From assembly GCA_023135785.1 (NCBI GenBank), contig JAGLSL010000038.1, positions 1-37,049 of the forward strand: a stretch of DNA of 37,049 nucleotides, written 5' to 3'. Both the position numbers and the translations under genes were made by a program. Position 1 is the stretch's first letter. Each line of letters starts with the position of its first letter. Of this stretch, positions 29,939-37,049 are shown piece after piece. The notes under the pieces were generated by a model. It saw only the letters and a program-made list of their open reading frames with translations. It was not told where the DNA came from and did not search any database. The DNA comes from a bacterium (GTDB lineage Bacteria; CAIJMQ01).

Positions 29939-30646
29939 ATGAAGAATATAATCACCGATATCCGCAGGAAACTGAAACGAAACTCAAACAAAAAAAATAT
30001 AAAATCAATCCAAAAATTCTTCAAAGAAAAAATTAAAGCCCACGGCGTAAAAACACCTCTCGTAGTTAAGATAGCCAAAGAACATTTTAAACTCATAAAA
30101 CACAAACCCAAAAAAGATATATTTGCGGCCTGCGAAAAATTTTTAAAATCGGCATATATGGAAGAATCTTTTATAGCTTATAATTGGTCACGCGCTCTTC
30201 ATAAACATTACGAACCCAAGGATTTCAAAACTTTCGAAAAATGGGTTAAAAACCATATCTCTAATTGGGCGCAGTGCGACACATTCTGCAACCATACAAT
30301 CGGAACATTCATTGAAAAATTTCCACAATTCATAAAAGAACTAAAAAAGTGGACAAAGTCCAAAAACAGATGGGTAAGACGCGCTTCTGCAGTAACGCTT
30401 ATTCTGCCCGCAAGAAAAGGAATGTTCCTGAAAGACATCTTTGAAATAGCCGACAGCTTATTGCTTGATGAAGACGATATGGTCCAAAAAGGATACGGCT
30501 GGCTCCTTAAGGTAACAAGCCAAAAACATCAAAAAGAAGTTTTTGATTATGTAATGAAAAACAAACAAGTTATGCCGCGAACCGCCTTACGCTATGCCAT
30601 AGAAAAAATGCCGGAGAAGATGCGCAAGAAAGCTATGAGAAAATAA
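29939..30646 (+). CDS. AlkD-like DNA alkylation repair protein
   Basis: A 235-residue, highly basic all-helical protein of the DNA alkylation repair (AlkD, HEAT-like repeat) family. The active-site residues known from Bacillus AlkD appear at matching places: Trp110 and Asp114 in NWAQCDTFC, and arginine in NRWVRRASAV (Arg147/Arg148). AlkD removes bulky or positively charged alkylated bases without flipping them. It has its own promoter and a strong ribosome binding site, and appears monocistronic. The length is normal. It sits immediately left of a second restriction-modification unit. Confidence 0.87.
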   Translation: MKNIITDIRRKLKRNSNKKNIKSIQKFFKEKIKAHGVKTPLVVKIAKEHFKLIKHKPKKDIFAACEKFLKSAYMEESFIAYNWSRALHKHYEPKDFKTFEKWVKNHISNWAQCDTFCNHTIGTFIEKFPQFIKELKKWTKSKNRWVRRASAVTLILPARKGMFLKDIFEIADSLLLDEDDMVQKGYGWLLKVTSQKHQKEVFDYVMKNKQVMPRTALRYAIEKMPEKMRKKAMRK

Positions 30647-30701
30647 AGCACAAAGCCACGTTTAAATTTAGTAGAAATTTATTACGTGGAGAAAAAAGGC
30701 A

Positions 30702-30731
30702 ATGAAGTTAGTTTTAGGAGTTGACAGGTAA
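30702..30731 (+). pseudogene. Possible 5' remnant of an interrupted gene
   Basis: After TACGTGGAGAAAAAAGGCA the sequence reads ATG and nine codons, MKLVLGVDR, then a stop. MKxxLGVD is how many actin/RNase-H-fold proteins begin (for example RuvC-like or BadF/BadG-type genes). This may be the start of a gene cut by arrival of the restriction-modification unit. The evidence is only nine residues. Confidence 0.2.
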
Positions 30732-30792
30732 AAAAGAGTTTTTTATCCACTATTTTATATTTTTAATGTTTGATATAATAATTAAAGAAACG

Positions 30793-31725
30793 ATGAACGC
30801 AATTTCAATTAGAGATAAGGCTTGGCAAAATACTGACCGTATCCCTATTTGGGTTCGTGGTAGGGAAATTGGATTAGACCAATTTAATACTTTACCCGAA
30901 GTAGCAAAGTATTGCTGGAACTCATTGCAAAAATTTCTTAAAAAAGATAAGGTGATTTTAAATAATTATAAGATTATTGAACCAAGTGCAGGGACTGGTT
31001 CTTTTTATAATCTTTTACCCAAAAAAAATCGCATTGGTATAGATGTAGAAAAATATAATAAAGAATATGTCCAGCAGGACTTTTTAACTTGGGAACCAAA
31101 TCATACAGACAATAGACCCTGTATCTCGATCGGAAATCCTCCGTTTGGGTATAGGGGTTGGCTGGCATTAGCTTTTATAAATCGTGCAGCAGAATTTTGC
31201 AATTATGTGGGGTTTATTTTGCCAATGTCATTCCAGAGTGATGGAAAGGGTAGTCCTAAAAACAGAGTGATAGGAATGAAATTAGTCCATTCAGAAAAAC
31301 TTCCAAACGATTTATTTGTATTACCCAACGGAGAAAAAACGCAGATAAATACCCTTTGGCAGATTTGGAAAAAGGGCAATGCTCCTGCTTTACCCGATTT
31401 AAGCGAATGCGACCCTTTTATTGATTTGTTTACGGTTGATTTACGAAAAGAAAGATTGTGCGGTATGAATAAAATTGATAATTGCAATACTTTTCTACAA
31501 AGAACATATTTTGGAAAATATCCAAAGTTGGTTAATAATTTTTCAAAAGTAAAATATGGTTGTGGCTATGGTATCTTAATTAAAAAAGAGAAAAGAAAAA
31601 TCACAAAAATTTTAAAGAGTATAAATTGGGATAAATACAGCAATCTTGCAGCACATAATTGTAGACATATTTCTATGTATCATATTAAACAAGCATTAAT
31701 AGAAAATGGAAAATTAAATGTCTGA
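30793..31725 (+). CDS. N6-adenine-type DNA methyltransferase
   Basis: A 310-residue methyltransferase with gamma-like order: S-adenosylmethionine motif I EPSAGTGSFYNLLP (from Glu63), an acidic GIDVEKYN loop, and catalytic motif IV IGNPPF (Asn115-Phe118), the N6-adenine signature. The C-terminal half lacks recognised motifs and probably reads DNA. The start is placed at ATG 30793; ATG 30766 and TTG 30721 are in frame, but a TTGACA at 30721 looks like a -35 and the extra residues are hydrophobic and AT-rich. It overlaps the nuclease gene by 8 nt, so it is probably the modification half of a type II pair. Confidence 0.8.
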   Translation: MNAISIRDKAWQNTDRIPIWVRGREIGLDQFNTLPEVAKYCWNSLQKFLKKDKVILNNYKIIEPSAGTGSFYNLLPKKNRIGIDVEKYNKEYVQQDFLTWEPNHTDNRPCISIGNPPFGYRGWLALAFINRAAEFCNYVGFILPMSFQSDGKGSPKNRVIGMKLVHSEKLPNDLFVLPNGEKTQINTLWQIWKKGNAPALPDLSECDPFIDLFTVDLRKERLCGMNKIDNCNTFLQRTYFGKYPKLVNNFSKVKYGCGYGILIKKEKRKITKILKSINWDKYSNLAAHNCRHISMYHIKQALIENGKLNV

Positions 31726-32212
31726 CCCTCTCAAAATTTTTCGTGATGTTGCGATAAGCAAAATAATAGATAAAAAGTGGGCAGGACAACCTCACGAAGC
31801 CTTTAAACATTTAGGCAATACCAGTAAGGGAGATACTGGGCAAGAATTTATAACACAATATGCGAGAGAACTTGGCTTTACTGCTGAAAATTTTGGACGC
31901 ACTGGGGATAAAGATATAACAATTGGAAATAAAAATTTTGAGGTAAAGTTAGCATCTGAAGATACTGCGGGTAGTTTTCAATTTAATCATATTCGTCTTG
32001 ATTATAGATACGATTTTATTATATGTTTAGGTGTTACTCCGAGTAAACTGCTTTTCCAAACATATAGTAAGGCAGACATTGCAACCAACAAGGTGGGAAC
32101 TTTAGTATCTATGGGGCGAGGTCAAAATTCAAGTTTCAAACTCACCAAAAAGAAATGCGATTTATTAGATATCCACAACCTTAAAGATGTTCTTTCGGAA
32201 CTATTGAAGTAA
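31718..32212 (+). CDS. PD-(D/E)XK type II restriction endonuclease-like protein
   Basis: A 164-residue protein with a compact PD-(D/E)XK core: Glu43 in GQEFITQYARELGF, Asp66 in GRTGDKDITIG, and Glu75-x-Lys77 in NFEVKLAS, followed by FQFNHIRLDYRYDFIICLGV. This fits small type II endonucleases; I cannot assign a named subfamily. It overlaps the upstream methyltransferase gene by 8 nt, which strongly supports a restriction-modification pair. Recognition site unknown. The small size suggests a dimer acting on a palindromic site, which is inference. Confidence 0.72.
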   Translation: MSDPLKIFRDVAISKIIDKKWAGQPHEAFKHLGNTSKGDTGQEFITQYARELGFTAENFGRTGDKDITIGNKNFEVKLASEDTAGSFQFNHIRLDYRYDFIICLGVTPSKLLFQTYSKADIATNKVGTLVSMGRGQNSSFKLTKKKCDLLDIHNLKDVLSELLK

Positions 32213-32335
32213 ACGAGGCTGCCCCTAAAATAATATAGAAGAAAATCAACAAAAAAAACAACCAACCGAATACAAATTACTTATTGATTTTGCCTGTGAA
32301 AAAAAAGAAAGTTTTTCAAGGGAGTAAAATATCTG

Positions 32336-32857
32336 GTGCAAAGTCAATCTTTTAAATTTGGTCTAAAAATAAAAAATATTGACAAGAAAAACACACCTAA
32401 AGGAAAAATAAAAAGAATGCTATTGCGATCTGCCGAAGGATGTGAAATTTACCATCCAATAGACGAAGAGTTTTCTTTCCCGGAACTAAATCCAGGCCAA
32501 GAAATCATACTTTGGTGGCCAAATCCATTAACTATAATACTAAAGGGGCAAGCGTGGGTAGGATGTACTGTTGAACCAGAAAATAGAGAAACGACAAAAT
32601 TTATTACTTATCAATTCGATGGAAACTGTAACAAGGAGTCCCCTTATGCACGCCCAAATGAATGGGGATTTGGAATTTTTATTAGAGGTGAATTAGAGCA
32701 ACAACAAGCAACGACAAATTTTTTAATATTCTTGCTGACTCTACTTGTATTTTTAGATGGGGTCTGGGGATTAAATGCAATATTTAAGCAAATATTTAAA
32801 GTATTCGGCTGGTTGTTTTCATTAATAGGATCATTATTTGTAGGACTTGCAGGTTAA
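32336..32857 (+). CDS. Membrane-anchored protein of unknown function
   Basis: A 173-residue protein with no recognised family. Residues 1 to about 125 are soluble and likely beta-rich (FGLKIKNI, EIYHPIDEEFSFPELNPGQEIILWWPNP). The C-terminus has one or two transmembrane helices (about 128-146 and 152-171, FLIFLLTLLVFLDGVWGL and FGWLFSLIGSLFVGL). The GTG start follows GGGAG at 32320-32324 after 11 nt. It sits 123 nt after the endonuclease gene and ends before a terminator-like hairpin. It may be an accessory or effector of the restriction unit, or an unrelated passenger. The 32213-32335 gap is AT-rich and shows nothing else. Confidence 0.55.
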   Translation: MQSQSFKFGLKIKNIDKKNTPKGKIKRMLLRSAEGCEIYHPIDEEFSFPELNPGQEIILWWPNPLTIILKGQAWVGCTVEPENRETTKFITYQFDGNCNKESPYARPNEWGFGIFIRGELEQQQATTNFLIFLLTLLVFLDGVWGLNAIFKQIFKVFGWLFSLIGSLFVGLAG

Positions 32858-32937
32858 ATGCAACGATGGTAGATAAATGTTTTTCCCGTTTACCCCAAGC
32901 AATATTATTAAGAACAACCCTACTGATTCTCCTTCTT

Positions 32938-32975
32938 AAACCCGCCTTCACTTTACGAGTTTCGGCGAGGTTTTT
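32938..32975 (+). terminator. Terminator after the second restriction unit
   Basis: AACCCGCC (32939-32946) pairs with GGCGAGGTT (32964-32972) with one bulged base, followed by TTT. The wording is related to the hairpin at 3301-3356 before the first restriction operon. It lies between the plus-strand unit and the convergent PAC2 gene. Confidence 0.5.
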
Positions 32976-33957
32976 ATTGGTTTTCCTTTTTGAATAGGTC
33001 AAGGAATCTATCTTCGTAGTGTTTGAAAAGCTCCCATTTATCAAGAAGCGCTTTTAGTTCCAATGCTTTTTTAGTGTCTTTTTTGCAGACATCAAATAGT
33101 TTTTCTATTCTATATTTTACCTGGGGTGAGATTTCGGAACTTATGCCCAATTCTTTTTCAAGTTTTTTAGAAGCGTCCTCTTCTTCATCCCCTTCCATTT
33201 CGCCTTGCGCCTCATCTCCTTCTTCAACAAGTAGATTTTCTCTTATATGGTCTATAAGTTTTTTTATCTGTCTTTTTGCCTCGGCGGATGAAGCTTGCAT
33301 CTGTTTCATATCGATTTTTAGATTAAACATTTTAGATAAAACATCAAGTGCGGCAAGACAGGACGGAGTATATTCTATTTGCAAAGCATAAAAAGGTAGT
33401 TCCGCAAGAAGACACGCGCCCAAAATTCCCGATTCCTTTGCCACTCCCAGAAGCAGACCGTTTAGTCCGCTTATGTATGCCGCTTTCATCGGTTTTACTT
33501 CATATGTTTTTAGTTTGTCGATAAGTTTAGAATTTGTGGCAACGCCCCATACTTTTAATCCGGCTATGTTTTCTTCGTATATAAGCATTCCCGCAAGAGT
33601 GTATATCAATCCTACTTTAAGTTTTTTCGCAAATGCTACTATTTCCCGAGCAAGTTCGTATTGTTTTGATGATGAGGGTTGGGTTTCGCCGAGAAACAGA
33701 ATTATGTCGTTTTTTAATGCCGCATCTTTGTAATAATAAAACTTGTTTTTAGGAAAATATGGCGCTTGGATTATATTGTCTTTTGCGCTTATTGATGTTG
33801 GCGGCGAATAAGTAGTTGAAGGAATTTCAGCGAATTCTTTTACGGGTAATTTCTGCATAAGATATGAAACTGCTTTGAAAGCAACACCGCCCATTCCGGG
33901 CCAAGCGGCGATTAATATGGGTTTTTTCAATTTCGGTCTTGATTTTATTTTTATCAT
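32974..33957 (-). CDS. PAC2-family protein (proteasome-assembly-chaperone-like)
   Basis: A 327-residue protein. The N-terminal ~215 residues match the PAC2 family: PILIAAWPGMGGVAFKAVSYL, AEIPSTTYSPP, FLGETQPSS, YTLAGML and GLNGLLLGVAKESG. The C-terminal ~110 residues are a helical, highly acidic region (EEGDEAQGEMEGDEEEDASKK, then a basic helical end). PAC2 proteins include eukaryotic proteasome-assembly chaperones; bacterial and archaeal members are uncharacterised. No proteasome genes are visible here. It appears monocistronic or lies at the end of the minus-strand group with the malic enzyme gene (77 nt). Confidence 0.8.
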   Translation of the reverse strand: MIKIKSRPKLKKPILIAAWPGMGGVAFKAVSYLMQKLPVKEFAEIPSTTYSPPTSISAKDNIIQAPYFPKNKFYYYKDAALKNDIILFLGETQPSSSKQYELAREIVAFAKKLKVGLIYTLAGMLIYEENIAGLKVWGVATNSKLIDKLKTYEVKPMKAAYISGLNGLLLGVAKESGILGACLLAELPFYALQIEYTPSCLAALDVLSKMFNLKIDMKQMQASSAEAKRQIKKLIDHIRENLLVEEGDEAQGEMEGDEEEDASKKLEKELGISSEISPQVKYRIEKLFDVCKKDTKKALELKALLDKWELFKHYEDRFLDLFKKENQ

Positions 33958-34034
33958 TTTAAACGATGATTACAGAGATTCCTAAATAGATTACAATGAT
34001 TATAAGAAAAAATAATCGCCGGAATCCGTTTCAT

Positions 34035-35228
34035 TTAATCGCTGAAATCTATTTTATTCACTTTTGTTTTTATCGCCGCCTTTGCCACTTCTTTTGCAAC
34101 TTTAGCGGAGACTTTTTTATCAAGAGGCGAAGGTATAAAATAGTCTTCGCTTAATTTGTTTGCGGGCACAAGTGAAGCTATTGCATATGAAGCCGCAAGT
34201 TTCATTTCTTCGTTTATGACGCTTGCTCTAACGGAAAAAGCGCCTTTAAAAATACCGGGAAAGCCCAATACATTGTTAATCTGATTTGGAAAATCCGACC
34301 TGCCTGTACCTATTATTCTTGCGCCTGCTTTTTTTGCTTCATCGGGCATAATTTCAGGGATAGGATTGGACATCGCAAATATTATCGGGTCTTTTTCCAT
34401 TGTTTTTACCATTTGCCTGGTGACACAATTGGACGCTGATACACCGATGAACAGATTGCTTGAAACAAACGCATTTTTTAAATTACCTTTTAAATTATTT
34501 TTATTCGTTATTTTTGCGATTTCTTCTTTTATAAAATTCATATTGTTTTTTCGCCCCTTATAAATAATTCCGCTTCTATCGCACATTAGAATATCTTTAA
34601 CTCCTGTGTTCAAAAGAAGTTTAGCTATTGCCACACCTGCGGCACCTGTACCGTTAATAATAGCTTTTACCTGAGAAAGGTTCCTTTTTGTAAGTTTTAA
34701 AGCGTTAATTAACGCGGCTAACACCACAACTGCTGTGCCATGCTGATCATCGTGGAATACAGGAATGCTAAGTATCTTTTTTAATTTTTCTTCTATTAAG
34801 AAACAACGCGGGGAAGAAATGTCTTCAAGATTTATACCTCCAAAACTCGGCTCAAGATGTTTTATGCATTCGCATATTTCATCAGCATCCTGCGTATCCA
34901 AACATATAGGGAACGCATCTACTCCCGCAAGTTCTTTGAAAAGCAGACATTTACCCTCCATAACCGGCATAGCACCCTCGGCTCCGATATTGCCAAGTCC
35001 AAGAACCGCCGAGCCGTCGGATACAACAGCTACAAGATTACCTCTGCCTGTATAAAGATAGGATTTATCTTTATCTTTCGCAATGTCTTCTGAAGGTTTA
35101 GCAACTCCGGGTGTATATAATAAAGATAAATCTTTTTTTGTTTTAAGAGGCACTTTAGAAATTATTTCCAGCTTGCCTTTTAATTTTTTGTGCAGTTTTA
35201 ACGATTCTGTATATACATTTTTTTTCAT
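34035..35228 (-). CDS. Malic enzyme (NAD(P)-dependent, short bacterial type)
   Basis: A 397-residue malic enzyme lacking the phosphotransacetylase domain. Landmarks are LLYTPGVAKPSEDIAK, SDGSAVLGLGNIGAEGAMPVMEGK, the metal site HDDQHGTAVV, and the nucleotide-binding NGTGAAGVAIAKLL. It decarboxylates malate to pyruvate with NAD(P)H formation. The start is MKKNVYTES at 35228; a longer frame to 35327 reads through an inverted repeat and the end of tsaB. Cofactor preference cannot be read with confidence. It follows tsaB after 70 nt of repeat sequence. Confidence 0.92.
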   Translation of the reverse strand: MKKNVYTESLKLHKKLKGKLEIISKVPLKTKKDLSLLYTPGVAKPSEDIAKDKDKSYLYTGRGNLVAVVSDGSAVLGLGNIGAEGAMPVMEGKCLLFKELAGVDAFPICLDTQDADEICECIKHLEPSFGGINLEDISSPRCFLIEEKLKKILSIPVFHDDQHGTAVVVLAALINALKLTKRNLSQVKAIINGTGAAGVAIAKLLLNTGVKDILMCDRSGIIYKGRKNNMNFIKEEIAKITNKNNLKGNLKNAFVSSNLFIGVSASNCVTRQMVKTMEKDPIIFAMSNPIPEIMPDEAKKAGARIIGTGRSDFPNQINNVLGFPGIFKGAFSVRASVINEEMKLAASYAIASLVPANKLSEDYFIPSPLDKKVSAKVAKEVAKAAIKTKVNKIDFSD

Positions 35229-35259
35229 TATTATTTTCTCTTTTTTATTTAACCCCCCG

Positions 35260-35318
35260 TTAGAAGTAAACAGCCAAAGGCAACTGCCTGCCATTATATC
35301 AGTTGGCAGAACTTCTAA
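35260..35318. repeat. Inverted repeat at the tsaB end
   Basis: Outer arms TTAGAAGT (35260-35267) and ACTTCTAA (35311-35318) enclose CAACTG...CAGTTG (35281-35286 and 35300-35305). The tsaB stop codon and its last residues (SIRSSAN) lie inside this element. Confidence 0.65.
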
Positions 35319-36021
35319 TGGAGTCAACGCCAGGTCTTAAATATTGCGCTTTTAAATTCAATGAAGAAAGTTTGCCAGCTTTGCTCATTTTACCATGCGC
35401 CTGAAAAGCAATGTCCGAAGCTCGTATATAATTTAGGGCTAGAGGCGCAAAAATAGCCGATTTGCCTAATTTTTTCTTTATTAGAACTTTATATCTTACG
35501 GCGGCTTCACCGATAAATATCGTCGGTTTCTTTATTTTTTTAAGCCGCTTTTCAATATCCAAAACTGATTCTTTTTCTATTTTTTTAAACCCCCGATTAG
35601 AAACTTTATACAACGCCGAAAATACGTCTTGTCCCCGAGACGATATTAAAGCGCAAATTGGGTAGGTACAATACGACAGATTAAAAGCAAGCGCATCTAA
35701 TATGGATATGCCGACAACGGGAATATCCAACCCGATAGATAAACCTTTTGCAACAGACATGCCCAGTCTAGTTCCGGTAAACAAACCGGGGCCTTTGGCA
35801 ACGGCAATGCCTTCTATTTCTTCTTTTTTTATTCCCGTTTTACTTAACAATTCGTCAATTGCGGGAACTAATATTTGGGAAAGCCGTCCGTACGAATCAA
35901 AGACATATTCTCCAATAATTTTTTCTCCATCTATAAGGGCAACACTCCATATAAAAGTGGATGTCTGAATTCCTAAAATCTTAGAGAAATTTTCAATTTT
36001 GGAGAAACTTTTAGTTTTCAT
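35299..36021 (-). CDS. tsaB: tRNA threonylcarbamoyladenosine protein TsaB
   Basis: A 240-residue TsaB-like protein of the ASKHA fold: ILGIQTSTFIWSVAL at the N-terminus, KGPGLFTGTRLGMSVAKGLS (usually GPGSFTGLR) and GISILDALAF. TsaB is a non-catalytic partner of TsaD and TsaE in t6A37 tRNA modification. The C-terminal half is divergent, as is usual. About ten residues precede the usual MxILGIDTS start. The last six or seven residues are read from the inverted repeat at 35260-35318. It follows the gspF/pilC-like gene after a 184-nt gap (36022-36205) in which I see no gene. Confidence 0.88.
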   Translation of the reverse strand: MKTKSFSKIENFSKILGIQTSTFIWSVALIDGEKIIGEYVFDSYGRLSQILVPAIDELLSKTGIKKEEIEGIAVAKGPGLFTGTRLGMSVAKGLSIGLDIPVVGISILDALAFNLSYCTYPICALISSRGQDVFSALYKVSNRGFKKIEKESVLDIEKRLKKIKKPTIFIGEAAVRYKVLIKKKLGKSAIFAPLALNYIRASDIAFQAHGKMSKAGKLSSLNLKAQYLRPGVDSIRSSAN

Positions 36022-36205
36022 TTTAATGTGTAAATAAGTTGTCCCGATTTAAAAAAGTTATAAACCCGTTAAAAAAAATTCTGAAACATTTATTATTCTT
36101 GCGGGTCTAACAGGGCGAGCGAATTGTAATTTCTATTGTTCGCAATGTCAACATTAGCGTTAAAATTTATATTTTAACTAAACTCAAAAGGAAAATCTAA
36201 AAACA

Positions 36206-37049
36206 CTAAAAGAGGTTGTCGAACTGACCTAAGTATCCCGTATAAAATTTGATAATTATAGACCCGATATATATCGCCACCACAAGGTAGATTAAAATAG
36301 GCAGAATAATAATAATTCTTTTTATTATCTCATCACTTTCCGCCTCATAGTACTCTGCTATTTTGTCCAACATAGCATCAATCTGCCCGCTCTCTTCACC
36401 TGCGGACAACATTTCAATCACAAGACTAGGGAAAAATCTTACCTTTCTAAACGCTGATGTTAAACTTCCGCCTTGCTCTATGTCGGGTAAAACTTTGAAA
36501 ACAGCATTTGTGATAGGGATATTACCGCAACCTTCCGCCGCAAGGCTAACCGCCCTTACCATATTTTCTCCGGCGCTGTGCAGCGCGCTTAAGTTCCACA
36601 TAAAACGGGCGATAGCAAGTCTTTTTATCAACGGGCCTATGATAGGAATATAACCAAAAAAATACTGCGAAAAACTTTTCAATACATAAATTCTGTTGGA
36701 AATCTTTACTATTAATAGTATAAGAAAGAAAAAACCGTATAAGAACATTAATGCTCCCGATACTGTTTCCAAAAAAGGCATAAAACCGTCCAGGAAAAGC
36801 GTAGGAACCGCAGGGATCAAAATCGCCGCGTGAATTAAAAAAACAGGATATAGGGAACCTGTTGTCAATTTTGCCTGAATCTTGTGGTTGCGTTCAAGAT
36901 TATCTCCAATTTTAAATAAGCTTGCGTCTAATTTGCCTGACTTTTCTCCTATTTCTACGATTCTTAGCTGTAGCGAAGAAAAAACATTAGGATGAACCTT
37001 CATCGCGCCAGTCAGAGTTGCACCTTTTTCAATCTCTGCTGTTACACTG
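36206..37049 (-). CDS. Type II secretion / type IV pilus inner-membrane protein (GspF/PilC), partial
   Basis: The 3' part (281 codons in the window) of a GspF/PilC-family gene; the frame stays open to the right edge, reading EIEKGATLTGAM just before the first internal ATG at 37003, so the 5' end lies outside. Two T2SSF domains are visible (about VFSSLQLRIVEIGEKSGKLD and FFPSLVIEMLSAGEESGQID), with three transmembrane segments: about SLYPVFLIHAAILIPAVP, LMFLYGFFFLILLIV and the C-terminal IIIILPILIYLVVAIYIGSI. GspF/PilC is the membrane platform of the pilus or pseudopilus machine. Other components are outside the window. Confidence 0.88.
   Translation of the reverse strand, partial: SVTAEIEKGATLTGAMKVHPNVFSSLQLRIVEIGEKSGKLDASLFKIGDNLERNHKIQAKLTTGSLYPVFLIHAAILIPAVPTLFLDGFMPFLETVSGALMFLYGFFFLILLIVKISNRIYVLKSFSQYFFGYIPIIGPLIKRLAIARFMWNLSALHSAGENMVRAVSLAAEGCGNIPITNAVFKVLPDIEQGGSLTSAFRKVRFFPSLVIEMLSAGEESGQIDAMLDKIAEYYEAESDEIIKRIIIILPILIYLVVAIYIGSIIIKFYTGYLGQFDNLF

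Noticed and set aside
35229-35327. N-terminal extension of the malic enzyme
   Set aside because: It reads through the inverted repeat and the tsaB end; the conserved protein starts at MKKNVYTES.
1-37049. Transposase, integrase or complete insertion sequence
   Set aside because: Despite many repeats and cassette-like units, no gene in the window encodes a recognisable transposase, integrase or recombinase.

Overview
The window reads as a fragment of a low-GC, diderm (outer-membrane) bacterial chromosome. It carries an LPS-export set (LptC-, LptA- and LptB-like), bacterial housekeeping genes (recG, lon, accB/accC, efp, tsaB, phoH/pgpH/ybeY) and a GspF/PilC-type secretion gene running off the right edge. 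The many short palindromic repeats, a PAC2-family protein, an AmaP-like protein and a large beta-repeat protein of unknown function would fit an uncultivated candidate phylum such as Omnitrophota or a neighbour. That placement is inference and cannot be settled from sequence reading alone.

Left third (1-9970), accessory. Three toxin-antitoxin-type units stand in a row: HicB-HicA (345-753), a RhuM-Fic protein (1033-2028) and an MNT-HEPN pair (2248-2882). They are separated by related copies of the same palindromic repeats, and each has a promoter of the form TTGCnn-N17-TATAAT. In two of them the promoter lies at the end of a shared repeat. Next comes a compact restriction-modification operon (3373-8770) of four genes: a PUA/EVE-like plus NucS-type nuclease, a RadC-adenine methyltransferase fusion, an AlwI-family type IIS endonuclease, and a second (beta-class) methyltransferase. 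Its leader has its own promoter, a 31-codon reading frame and a terminator-like hairpin just before the first gene. A DUF559/Vsr-like nuclease gene (9001-9744) sits between perfect 24-bp direct repeats.

Middle (9992-21106), plus strand. A YiiX-like papain-fold protein, a protein built of about ten beta repeats, and an isopropylmalate/isocitrate dehydrogenase are followed by phoH-pgpH-ybeY, a DUF502 membrane protein, lptC-lptA-lptB and recG. PgpH and YbeY, encoded next to each other, each have a substituted metal-ligand position.

Right-middle (21109-29786), minus strand. A HAD hydrolase, lon, an amaP-like gene and the classic pepP-efp-accB-accC cluster lie downstream of a tRNA cluster: Ser-CGA, a GIY-YIG gene, Arg-GCG and Ser-TGA. 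The Arg tRNA has an anticodon unusual in bacteria, and the EF-P tip loop lacks the usual lysine.

Right end (29939-37049). An AlkD-like glycosylase is followed by a second restriction-modification unit (methyltransferase, PD-(D/E)XK nuclease, membrane-anchored unknown; 30793-32857). It sits just after what may be the first nine codons of an interrupted gene. Minus-strand PAC2, malic enzyme, tsaB and a partial gspF/pilC follow.

A recurring theme is that short repeats supply working parts of genes here: promoters, a ribosome binding site, a signal anchor, several C-termini and one apparent in-frame insertion.
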